Shown here: piece after piece, positions 50,450 through 61,400 of the stretch | How the letters are laid out: each line of letters begins with the position of its first letter | Numbering within the stretch: the stretch's first letter is position 1 | Assembly (NCBI GenBank): GCA_905221605.1 | Contig: CAJNDS010001136.1 | Location: forward strand, 318,939 to 382,938 | From: Symbiodinium natans | Taxonomy: Eukaryota > Sar > Dinophyceae > Suessiales > Symbiodiniaceae | Direction of reading: 5' to 3' | DNA length: 64,000 nucleotides | The notes under the pieces: generated by a model | What the model was told of the DNA's origin: nothing | The model's input: only the letters and a program-made list of their open reading frames with translations | Databases searched by the model: none | Translations under genes and position numbers: made by a program

Positions 50450-50990
50450 TCGAAGTAAACGACGATGCTCCGCGTTGTATTCTCTTCGTAGTATTAGTAT
50501 TATCATCACGCGGGCTCACATTTTATCTTATTTTAAGCCCGCCCGTAATAATATACTAAATACCCAATAAAATACACTAATTTAGTATATTTATTAAGGG
50601 GGCTCTCTATCTTTCTTATAATGCCCCCGTTAACATTAAATGACAAGTGAATAGAATGAGTGAAAAAGCCCCATGAAAAGATATCTAAATTAGGGCTTTT
50701 TCTCCATCAATAATTCTTTGTCTTGTTCCTTTACTTCGTTCATGCTTTTCATAATGAAATCACGCACTCACTTCATTCGTTTGTATTTCAATTAAAAGCA
50801 TTCTCTACGTAGTATTAATATTGTTCTTACTGCGCTCACTATATTACGTTCGCATGTTGGTTTCGTTCACACACGCGCGTAATAATAATATAATTCATGC
50901 GGTGAACTTATAATTATATTATTATATCGCACGTTGTGTTCTCTTCACGGTTATAATAATAATATCATGACAGGGTTAAGAGTTCAATTT
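50450..50990. other. AT-rich block with several small hairpins
   Basis: Composition is unlike its GC-rich neighbours. Hairpins include AAAAAGCCC ... GGGCTTTTT (about 50664-50701) and GGGGGC ... GCCCCC (about 50599-50629). It shares CTTCACGGTTATAATAATAA-type motifs with 34430-34470. No ORF. Confidence 0.6.
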
Positions 50991-51419
50991 GTGCGACTCT
51001 GATCGGTGGATTGTTCTGTAAACGGGTGCAAAGCTGGCAATGGGACCGATGCCCCGATCAATCATACCTCTCAACGATCAGAGCTGGGCAAGGGTCTTTT
51101 TGAACGTAAGGCGCGCGTAAGCGGCGCTTGAGCACCGCCAACAAATCCAGGCAAAGCCACATTGGCATATTTGCGCAGCCTGCTGGCCCAACGCGTCTCC
51201 CACTTTGACAGGATGGATAAACCCGTTTGCTATGATTGAAGATTCTGCTCCCAACACGTTGCGTCCTGATAGCCGAGTCGCCGGTGCCATATGTTCGCGT
51301 TTATCATGACAGCTGAATCGCCCGTGCTATACGTTAAGAACCCGCTCGATTCAACGCGTTCTCTGTCGTTCGTGATAGCCGAGTCGCTTGCACCACACTA
51401 GCGGATTCTGCTACGGCGT

Positions 51420-51750
51420 CGCTTGGGTTTTGTGCTTTGTAGTATTGGCGTTGACGTTTCGCATGGTGGAGCAACTGATTTGCTGGAATTGGGGTCTGAT
51501 GATCGGGTGGTGCGTGCGGTCCTTCTAGTGACCGGGCCACGATCCCGCCAAGCACGCAAGCCAGTCACATGTAAGCAACGTTGGTTACCGTTTTTGAGCA
51601 GAGTAACGATAGCATTGACGGCTTTTCACCCAGCTTGCACCCTGTGCCCATTTTGTGCGGCACTCCGCCTCCACCTTGAAAAAGGATTGTCAGAAAAACA
51701 GCAACAAGTGTGCGAGCGCGAGTTAAATTTTCAGCCAATGGGCTAGGAAC
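51420..51750 (+). other. Unassigned open segment
   Basis: Frame contains FHPACTLCPFCAALRLHLEK then GLSEKQQQVCERELNF. The spacing of C and H followed by a charged helix is reminiscent of zinc-binding segments in mobile-element proteins, but I cannot name a family. Confidence 0.25.
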
Positions 51751-51759
51751 ACCACGGCC

Positions 51760-52590
51760 TATGCTCCCATGTATGGTCAACATGACGCGTGCGCTAATGC
51801 GCCGTGACAAATGACAGGATACTGGTGGGGCTGTGGATTGCCTATGCTTTCGGCCGTGCGACCCTCCGGCGAGCACTCGGTGCCCAGATTCATACGAGCA
51901 TAGGCCAATTGTGGATTCCCTTTTCCTTCCGAGTGTTAAAATGTTTCCTCACTAAGCGGTAGGGTCGCACCCTAAAGTTCCACTGCGGCAGGGGGCCACC
52001 CATGCCCTACGTTGAATCCACACAATGTCGTGTCAGTTGTTCAGACATTTGTCATGTGTTACAGGAACGGGTTATGAACTTTCACCACCTGTGAATCAAC
52101 TCCTCGGGGAAATGGGGGCACCGCAGTTCAAGATGATTTTGAGGGTCGGGATACTTAATAGTAGGCCCCTTTTATAATACGATAAGGACCCCCACCAAAC
52201 TTTTCAGGCCCCTTCTTTGAACAGCCAACAACGGTTTCCATTCGAGGTTATGCCGGCGACAAGCCCGGATACTCCGGGTATGGTCGCCGGCGACGCCGTC
52301 CAACCAATCCACCCGTCGACGCTCCGGGAGAGGCAATGGTTTTGCCATCCAACGGTTGCGACGAGAGAGAGGTGATGTGGCGAGTTCCCTAAGTTAGGGT
52401 ACCTCTATTGGGCACTTTGCATGAAAGGGGCCGCTTTGACGCCGAAGAATTCTGCAGGACTTGTTCACTGACCTCGCGGCTACCCGTTGTTTAGAGCCAC
52501 TTGGCTGTGCCCCTACCATAATTGCAGAGCAATCCGGTTTTTCCCGAAAGCATGGGGAAGGGTTCTTCCGTGCGGAGCCCTTTGACCCAA
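51760..52590. other. No gene seen
   Basis: Unique sequence without telomeric repeats, without convincing frames and without clear inverted repeats. Confidence 0.5.
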
Positions 52591-52594
52591 CAAA

Positions 52595-52775
52595 TAAAAA
52601 CAACATAGACTGAAGTGTATAGAGTCAACAACATAGAGTGAAGTGCATAGAGTCAAGTGCATAGAGTTAAGTGCATAAAGTGAGCGCCCTGACCCAACAA
52701 CATAGAGTGCAGTGCATTGAGTGAAGTGCATAGAGTTAAGGTGCATTGAAGTGCAAGAGTGAAGTGCACAGAGTA
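52595..52775 (+). repeat. Short repeats AGTGCATAGAGTCA / AACATAGAGTGAAG
   Basis: About ten imperfect 12-16 bp units; similar units reappear at 54030-54160 on the far side of the minisatellites, so they bracket them. Confidence 0.75.
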
Positions 52776-52959
52776 GAATTCACGAGGTTCTAGTACAGGA
52801 GAGTAGAGTTTACGAGATAGAACTATAAATTTACTAGAATTTACGACATTTGACGAGATTTTATCAGAATTTAGTAGACCTTCGTACCCAGTCCTACATT
52901 TCTGAATGAAAAGAAAACTCTTTAAGGCGGCGGGCAGGGTTGACGTCGTCCATCGGGAT

Positions 52960-53205
52960 TGCAACCCTCTGCGGGTTTCGGCATGGTCGCGGTGCTGAAA
53001 CCGTCGTTTTTTTTGCGTTTCTTGCCGTGCGCGGACAACCCTCTGCGGGTTTCGGCGTGGTCGCGGTGCTCTTGCTGTGCGCGGACAACCCTCTGCAGGT
53101 TTCGGCGTGGTCGCGGTGCTAAAACCATCGTGTTTTGCACTTTTTTTGTGTCCGTGTCAACCCTCTGCAGCGATCGCCGTGGTCGCGGTGCTGAAACCAT
53201 CGTGT
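52960..53205 (+). repeat. Minisatellite 1, about 60 bp unit
   Basis: Five copies of AACCCTCTGC(G/A)GGTTTCG then GCGTGGTCGCGGTGCT with a variable T-rich spacer. Confidence 0.85.
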
Positions 53206-53289
53206 TTTTGCTTTTTTTGACCGAAAACGTGCTTTGTAGTACAAAAAGTAGTACTGTGCAGGGCTGGTGCGCTCTGTTGGGCTTTCGAA

Positions 53290-53660
53290 ATCCTCCTCTG
53301 TAGTACTCCGACCGTGGCTGGGAAGTCGACTATTTGTAGTACAGACGTAGTACGCCGGGGACTTCCGTGGCTGGAAAGTCGACTTTTGTAGTACACATGC
53401 AGTACGCCGCGGACGCCCGGAGCTTCCTTGGCTGGAAAGTCGATTTTTGTAGTACAGACGTAGTACGCTGGGACACCCGGAGCTTCCGTGGCTGGAAAGT
53501 CGACTTTTATAGTATAGACGTAGTACGCCGGGGACTTCCGTGGCTGGAAAGTCGACTTTTGTAAAATGTAGTACGCCGCGGACGGCCGGAGCTTCCGTGG
53601 CTGGAAAGTCGATTTTTGCAGTACAGACGTAGTACGCCGGGGACACCCGGAGCTGACGTG
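53290..53660 (+). repeat. Minisatellite 2, about 50-60 bp unit
   Basis: Seven copies of GTAGTACGCCGGGGA(CACCC), CTTCCGTGGCTGGAAAGTCG and ACTTTTGTAGTACAGACGTA. On the minus strand the repeat encodes KVDFPATEAPGV-like peptides in an open frame. Confidence 0.9.
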
Positions 53661-54015
53661 GAAATATCGTGGGACTCGAAGTCCGTGCCTCGAAAAACAT
53701 CGCAAATATCATGGGACTCGAATTCCGGGATGTCGAAATCGTGGGACTCGAAGTCCGTGGCCTCGAAAAACCTCGCAAATATCGTGGGACTCGAAGTCCG
53801 TGGCCTCGAAAAACCTCGCAAATATCGTGGGACTCGAATTCCGGAAACCCTCGCAAATATCGTGGGACTCGAATTCCGGGGCTTCGAAAACCTTGCAAAT
53901 ATCGTGGGACTCGAATTCCGGCATTTCGAAACCCTCGCAAATATCGTGGAACTCGAATTCCGGGGCCTCGGAAACCTGGCAAATATCGTGGGACTCGAAT
54001 TCCGGGATGCCGAAA
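53660..54015 (+). repeat. Minisatellite 3, about 35-43 bp unit
   Basis: Nine copies of GCAAATATCGTGGGACTCGA then ATTCCGGGGCCTCGAAAACC with variants. Part of an uninterrupted minus-strand frame (54045 to 53119, 308 codons) that also crosses minisatellites 2 and 1. Confidence 0.9.
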
Positions 54016-54339
54016 TAGAGTTGACCACAAGTGCATGGCATTCAAGTCAACACACTTGAATGCTATGCAGTTCTACTGCCTAGCACGTGCAGTATACAAG
54101 TGAATATGCAACCATATAAGTGCATACACGAGTGCAAAGAGTCAAGTGCATGGAGTCAACGCACGGCAAATCGATGCTTTCGGGCCATCCCTTTTTTAGT
54201 CTTTGTTTTTATCCTATTGAGTGCTTGGCGATGCTGAGGATCACATCCCGGTTGTCCGGCAGCATTGCCAAGCTTTTCCGCCAAGCTGGGGATGGCGAGG
54301 GTTGGTCTGGTTTTTGTGCAGTGCCTGGGCGGTTGAATG

Positions 54340-55354
54340 TAAACCATAAAACCCTAAACCCTAGACCCTAAACCCCAAGCCCTCAACCCTGAAGCCCGAA
54401 TCTTTGGTGCACATCCCAGGTGTGCAAAAGACCGCTGGATGTGCCCGGGCAAATCACGCGGATATTTTCGTTGCTGCGGATTAAAAGGGATTAGAATCTG
54501 GCATATGTTGTTCCTATTGAGGACGGCGAGGATAAGGGGGGACATCCCAAGTGCCATATTGCGATGCGCAAGCGCTCGGGGTGGAAGCATCGGTTTTTAT
54601 CCCGTTTGCGTCCCTGGGGGCCTTCGTAGCAGCTGTGCGGAGATGAAACCCCATGGCCGAACATGTGTGTACTTACATATATGAACAATAGTAGCTGCGC
54701 GGTACATGTCTGTATATTATATATATATATATGTATATATGTATGTGTGTGTGTCTCTCTTTTTTTTTGTGTATATACGTGATGCAAGGCTTGGCCCCAC
54801 AACCGCCCTCAAGATTCCATCGTTGCTGTAAAAAGAATGTGCCTATAGTTTCAAACGTACAGTTGTGATTGCGAGTGGTATTGTGATGTTGATGTCGATG
54901 TTGATGCTATTGTTGCTATTTGTTGCTCCTGCTGTGTGCTGAAACGTCAACTCTGCCGTCGCGTTCTCGAGAAGTCAGGGAATTGCAAATTTTGCACGCG
55001 TACCTGCATGCCTGCCACAGCAGCTCTCCAAGGTAAAAATTGTGACTCAGAGCCATTCGCTGCGCACCAATGAGGCTCGGCAACTTTCAGCAGCAGCGTT
55101 CGCATTTCCCCATTTTCGTAATGTGCAGATGTGGCAGGTGAATCCACAGCGACGTGGGCGGTATGCATTCGTCATTTGTTTGTGGGGCTCTTCGAAGGAC
55201 AATGGCCGATCATAGCACTGAGAAACACAGACGTGCAGCAGAACTGCATCGCTTTTCTCTTGGCGACAGCTCGCCAGCCAATTGCTTTCGAGAGAGTCTG
55301 TCATGGATGATTCGCCGAAGACGCTATTCCAGCGGACTTGCATGTAGGTATTAG
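54340..55354. other. Return of telomeric repeats; no exon called
   Basis: A small C array at 54350-54395 ends the repeat-free island. GGGGGGACATCCCAAG at 54537-54550 may be a remnant of the family 1 MITE right end. TA-rich tract 54712-54745. First exons of gene C could lie here but none was recognised. Confidence 0.5.
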
Positions 55355-55418
55355 GATGTGCACATGAACATGAGTGACGTCATGCTCCAGGACTACGTTC
55401 TCGGCGCGTTGGTGTTGG
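55355..55418 (+). CDS. Gene C exon 1 recognised (N-terminal)
   Basis: TTAG|GAT then DVHMNMSDVMLQDYVLGALV, L. GT donor TTGG|GTTGCT in phase 1 joins to GT TAT TCC, giving YVLGALVLGYS, the usual first strand and helix of GT8. ATG codons at 55364 and 55370 could be starts; an earlier exon is also possible. Confidence 0.65.
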
Positions 55419-58400
55419 GTTGCTTGGTTGTTGTTTGGAAGTTGTATGGGTATTCTCACGCTGGTGTTTTTGGATTTTGGTTGTGCTTCACCGTTCTGGA
55501 CCACCTCGATTAGATAGAAAAAAACGGTCCATTGGCAGTCTACTTGATTGATCCATACTAGCCGAGCGGTATGCTGCAGCAGCGCAACCCGCAAATCAAT
55601 ACTCAGGTTATTCCATCAAGCGGACCAAGACGCAAAATGCACTGGTGTGCTTGCACGCAGACGACGTCCCAGCAGAATACGCAACTTGGTTCATGCACTG
55701 TCCTCGTGTTCCTTTGGGACCAATGAACCCTCAAATTGGGATCATCCTGCTATGGACCATTAACCCTTTTAGCGTTCATTTGGTGCTGGGTTTGTGCCTT
55801 GCGCCTGTGTGTCAGCATACTTACCCGGCAGACTTCAGAGGCCTGGATGTGAAAAGTGTTCATTTGGTCCCCAAGGATTGTTTGTCGTTGGCAGTGTTGA
55901 CTTGCCATTGGAGACGCCCCCTCCTCCGCAAGCAAAACCCAAGTCCCGAACTCAATCCTTTCAGTTGAAATAATACAAATTCCCACGAGAAAAATTAAAC
56001 ATGGCTCAAGGGACCTGCCCAAACTGAATTATGTTTCAGCAGTGAGATTCCGCGGCTTGTAGACGGCAGTTTTGGCTGTATTCGTTGATCTGAGGATGAG
56101 ACAGGGAATCGACCACTTTTCGCGAAATCCTGGTGCCCCCCTTCCCATTTTCTTCCTGAAGCACAAAAAAAGAAAGAATAACGACTACCAGACGAGGCTC
56201 AGAAGAGGCGCAAAGGAGGCTTAGCAGAGGCCCAGAAGAGGCTAGCGGCCAGCCCCACAGCCCCCCCCAGAACCCAAACCCAGCGCAATGTTTTTTTCCG
56301 GCCCCTTATTTCTGGAGAGATTGAATCAACCAAGGGGGGGGGGGGGTTCTTATTCTGGGCAAGTGGACATGATGTGTGAAACCAGCAACGGACGATGCCA
56401 GAACGAGGTCATGTTGACCTGCGACGGTTGGCATTGCTTTTCTTTTCGCTGCGCAGCCCTTAAAGCCTAAACCCGAAAACCCTAAAACCCTTAAACCCTA
56501 AACCCTAAACCCTAAACCCTAAACCCTAAACCCTAAGCAGCTAGGATGTGCCACGCATCGAGCCGCTTGAACTGATGTGCGCTGTGCGGAGGTTCAGCTG
56601 CTGCAATTGTTTTGGGAGTGCCGCGTAGTGGAGCACATAGAGGCCAGGACCCTGAACCCTAAACCCTAAACCCTATAAACCCTATAAACCCTATAAACCC
56701 TATAAACCCTATAAACCCTATAAACCCTATAAACCCTATAAACCCTATAAACCCTAAACCCTAAACCCCGGGACCAAAGCTGCTTGTTTGGATCTGACGT
56801 AGCTGTGCCAACCAGGGCTTTTGAACCCAAACGTGGAGGCATGGGAAACCAGCAGAAGCATTGGATCTACGCCCTAATTACCCTAAACCCTAAACCCTAA
56901 ACCCTAAACCGCAAAAACAAAGATACGCAAGCATTCTGGGTCAGCGCCCCCCCTGGCAAGGTGAAGGCAGCGCGGAGGCTTAGCACGGATGATTCTTTGG
57001 TGGCACCCCCGGAAGCCTCAATCGGTTTAGGGTTTAGGGTTGCTAGCGTTTAGGGTTAAGGTTTTAGGGCAAGCTACCACACGAGCCCTGGAGCAAAAAA
57101 GGTGTAGGGTTTGGGTTTTAGGGTTTAGGGTGTAGGGTTTAGTGTCTAGGGTCTAGGATTTGGGATTTAGGGTTTAGGGTTTAGGGTTTAGGGTTTAGGG
57201 TTTAGGATTCAGCCTTTAGGGTTTAGAAGTTCAGCATGTAGAGGGTGGGACCCCCGATGCGCTGCCCCGGCAAGACATTCCGTGCGTTCGCATGTGAGCC
57301 AGAGACTCCAAAACCCCTTAATTAAGGAATATACCTTAAATCATATTAGGGTTCCTAGTATAATTTAAGGTATTTTCCTTAAATCATATTAGGGTTCCTA
57401 GTAGAAGTTAAGGGGTTTTGGAGTCTCTGGGGAGCCCTTGATGCAGCCGCTTGTAAGGACAAAATCGAAGAGTCGCGATTTTTCAAAGTGTTTACGAAGC
57501 TCCGCGCGCTGGAGCAGACAGACTTTGAAAAGGCCCAGTTTCTGCGTGCTGCCGCGTCAGTCCATCCAGTTGTGCCACAATGGAGTTTCAAGCATTAGAT
57601 CGCAAACGTTGCTCAAATCCAGCCAGGTTCTCGTCATGGACATCGATTTATTAGTTCCTTGGTGGCATTTCACCTTCACACACAAGTTGACGCCATGCCT
57701 GAAGCGACTCGTGGTGTCTTTCAGGATTGTGGGGTTGGGTTTAGGGTTTAGGGTTTAGGGTTTAGGGTTTAGGGTTTAGGGTTTAGGGTTTAGGGTTTAG
57801 GGTTTAGGGTTTAGTGTTTAGGGTTAGGGTTTAGGGTTTAGGGTTCAGCATCTCTGGTCCAAGCATTCACAAAGGGTTTCTGTCATCACCCTACGTGTTT
57901 GGCATCACCCCTCCCTCCCAGATCCTTCTTCATCTGAATTACATATCTTCTTTCTTACTTTAGTTGATCATTTAGCTCGCAAGGTTTTTCAAGGTTTTTC
58001 AGAGTTTTTCAATGTTTTTTAAGGTTTTTTCAATGTTTTTCAGTGTTTTTAAGCCTCAATGCTGATGAAGGGCCGCCCCCGCGACCTTTTCACAGCCTAG
58101 TTTTGGTCAAGGGGGGGTGGTATTTTTCAATTTTAAAGGCAAAATAGTCTTCGGAGACCCCCCCTTGCCTCAAACTCCGACCCCCCCTTGAGAGGGAAAG
58201 TTTGCCTCCAAAAACACCCCAAATGAGGGGGACCCCAGGATCGGCCCGGGTCCCTATTTAAAATGTGATTTTTTAGTACTGAAATCGATGGTCCCGGGCG
58301 GGCTCTCGTTTTCTGGATTTTTGACCAAAACGGCCCCTCCCAGCCAAGAGGAAGCAAGTCCCCGGGCCTCCCCGGAATACTAAATTACGAAGCCGGGCCT

Positions 58401-61400
58401 CCCCGGAATACTAAATTACGAAGCCGGGCTTCACCGGAATACTAAATTACGAAGCCGCGGAATACTAAATTACGAAGCCGGGCCTCCCCGGAATACTAAA
58501 TTACGAAGCCGGGCCTCCCCGGAATATTAAATCACGAAGCCGGACCTCCCCGGAATACTAAATTACGAAGCCGGGCTTCACCGGAATACTAAATTACGAA
58601 GCCGGGCCTCCCCGGAATACTAAATTACGAAGCCGGGCCTCCCCGGAATACTAAATTACGAAGCCGGGCTTCCCCGGAATACTAAATTACGAAGCCGGGC
58701 TTCCCCGGAATACTAAATTACGAAGCCGGGCCTCCCCGGAATATTAAATTACGAAGCCGGGCCTCTCCGGAATACTAAATTACGAAGCCGGGCCTCCCCG
58801 GAATACTAAATTACGAAGCCGGGCTTCCCCGGAATACTAAATTACGAAGCCGGGCCTCCCCGGAATACTAAATTACGAAGCCGGGTCTCCCCGGAATACT
58901 AAATTACGAAGCCGGGCCTCCCCGGAATACTAAATTACGAAGCCGGGCCTCCCCGGAATACTAAATTACGAAGCCGGGCCTTGCCCGAATACTAAATTAC
59001 GAAGCCGGGCCTCCCCAGAGAGGCCCCGGAACCCTAAATCCTAAATCCTAAATCCTAAATCCTAAATCCTAAACGACCAAACCGGGAGTACGACCCCATT
59101 AAGGTTTAAATATACATAGGTAGAGAGGGTTTAGGGTTTAGGGTTTAGGGTTTAGGGTTTAGGGTTTAGGGTTTAGGGTTTAGGGTTTAGGGTTTAGGGT
59201 TTAGGGTTTAGCCTCGCGTTTTTTGGCTTGAATCCTCCACCAGGTGCTGTCCAACATCGATGACTTGTTCGAACTCCCGGCGCCAGCGGGGATGAAGCGT
59301 GGCATGAACAAGGGCCGCTGGCCCTACACACACGGCTGCTGGGCTGAAGGTTTGGTTGAAAACTTACTTCTCCAACAGCTGAACTTTAAACTTTTTGGGT
59401 TCCCTTATTTAGTAGGAATAATAAAGTTTAACCTTTTTTCCCCTTGGTTATTGGAGAAGTAAGAAAAGCCATGGCATGGCATGGCTGCTATCATGCTGCA
59501 AGGCTCCGATTTCACCATCCGCCCCAAACCATTTAGGGTTTAGGGTTTAGGGTTTAGGGTTTAGGGTTTAGGGTTTAGGGTTTAGGGTTTCGTCCAAAGC
59601 CCTTCCAGCAAGATCCGAACCTCGGAAAACTACTTCCTTGCGCAACCCTGCGGTGCCGCAAGCTCGTTGGGTGGGAATATTGGATCGCTACATCAAACCG
59701 TACAAGTTATCCCAAAAATCGGATTTGCGTCTTGGTCCATTCCATGTGTCTTTATCCGGTGCCGCTCGCCTGGCGCAGAGTCGTAGAGCTCCCTGCAGAG
59801 GCGATGACATCGACGGCACCACGTGCTTGGGACTGCAATGACAATGAAGTATGTTCAAGGGCTCACTGGGTGTCAGCACCCTACACCCGGAACCCTAAAC
59901 CCCCGGTCATACCGTCCCGTGGTTTTCCGCAGTCGCGGTTTCCCGTCACAGTGCTAAACCCTAAACCCTGGCTCGAGGAATTGCCTTGTGGAGACTAAAT
60001 GAACCCTCCCAAGGTTGAAACCAAGAGATTCGCGGTGACTTTCGTAGGAGAGGGGAGATGATCCCAAATTTGGAGTTCATTTCTGTAGGGCTTAGGCTTT
60101 AGGGTTTATGGCCCCCACGGAATGTTTGAGGTCTTGAGGCCCTATGCCCTACACCCTAAAGGCTGTTCAGAAAGCGTAAGTACTTTGCAGTGCGACATTG
60201 CTAACAGGAAGCGAAGTTTCGACAATTACCGGCTGTTCAGGCTCATAGTTCTTTCATGGGCTATTCATGTGCTCCGCTCTCAGGGGCGCGAACCAAACCT
60301 AGCGTCATGGAGGTGCCAACTTCTGAAGTGTGAGCCGATGGCATGGAACTCTAAGTGTTAGTGACTTTTTGGTTTAGGGTTTAGGGTTTAGGGTTTAGGG
60401 TTTAGGGTTTAGGGTTTAGGGTTTAGGGTTTAGGGTTTAGGGTTTAGGGTTTAGGGTTGCTGTCCTCCATAGGTGCCAGGGGGGCCATAAAGGCCAGCAT
60501 CATCAGCATCAGTTGGCTCCCTGCTATGCGTCCGGGCCACACGGGCAAGCGTCATCGGCATCAGCACTGAGGGTCAGGGGGGTTTATGGTTTAGGGTTGG
60601 GGTTTAGGGTTTAGGGCTTGGGGTTTGGGTTTTGGGTTTAGAGTTTAGGGTTTAGGGTTTCGGGTTTAGAGTTTAGTTGGGCTGCAAAACTGCATGCTCT
60701 CTCGGTTTAGCCAGTGCTGTTCAAAGCACACTCCGGGCGCGGACCTCAGAAGCCTGTTGCAAAAAGAGTTTAGGGTTTAGGGGGGCCATAAAGCCAAGCA
60801 TCACCCGCATCATGTTTGACAGTCCGTTGGGAATGTCTCCGAAGGCTCCTTGAATCGGCGTGCAGGCCTTCAGACCGACCAAACGAAAGAAAGCAAGGCT
60901 TATTAACCTGAAACCCTGCAAACCCTAAACCCTAGATCCTAAAACCCGAAATCCTAGAACCCTAAACTCTAAATCCTTATAATCCTTAAAGCCCTAAATC
61001 CTAAAGCCCTAAACCAATCCTAAAATCCGAGTACAACCCTAAACCCTAAATCCTACAATGATAACCCTAAATCCTAAAACCCCCTAAACCCTAAACCCTA
61101 AACCCTAAACCCAGAAGAGCCACTTCTGGCGGCGGAAGCCCAGGTTCTTTGGCGGCCGAAATCCAGGCAACCCACACTCCTGGGGCCAAGGCCCGTTTTG
61201 GGGGTTTAGGGTTTAGGGTTTAGGGTTTAGGGTTTAGGGTTTAGGGTTTAGGGTTTAGGGTTTATGGTTCTGTGGCTCGTGTTCAGTTGGAAGTAGGGGT
61301 CTGCACCTGTTTCTATTGGGGCCTACGGCCCCAACTTGCGGTTTAGGGTTTAGGGTTTAGTCAGGGCTAGGGTTTTCCGGCACAATGGCAGCAAAGCTTA

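Noticed and set aside
58358-59018. CRISPR array
   Set aside because: Units are contiguous 31-mers without spacers, in a eukaryotic intron; this is a satellite.
60721-60921. Minus-strand 66-codon gene
   Set aside because: Lies in an intron of the glycosyltransferase gene, has telomeric sequence inside and no splice or family support.
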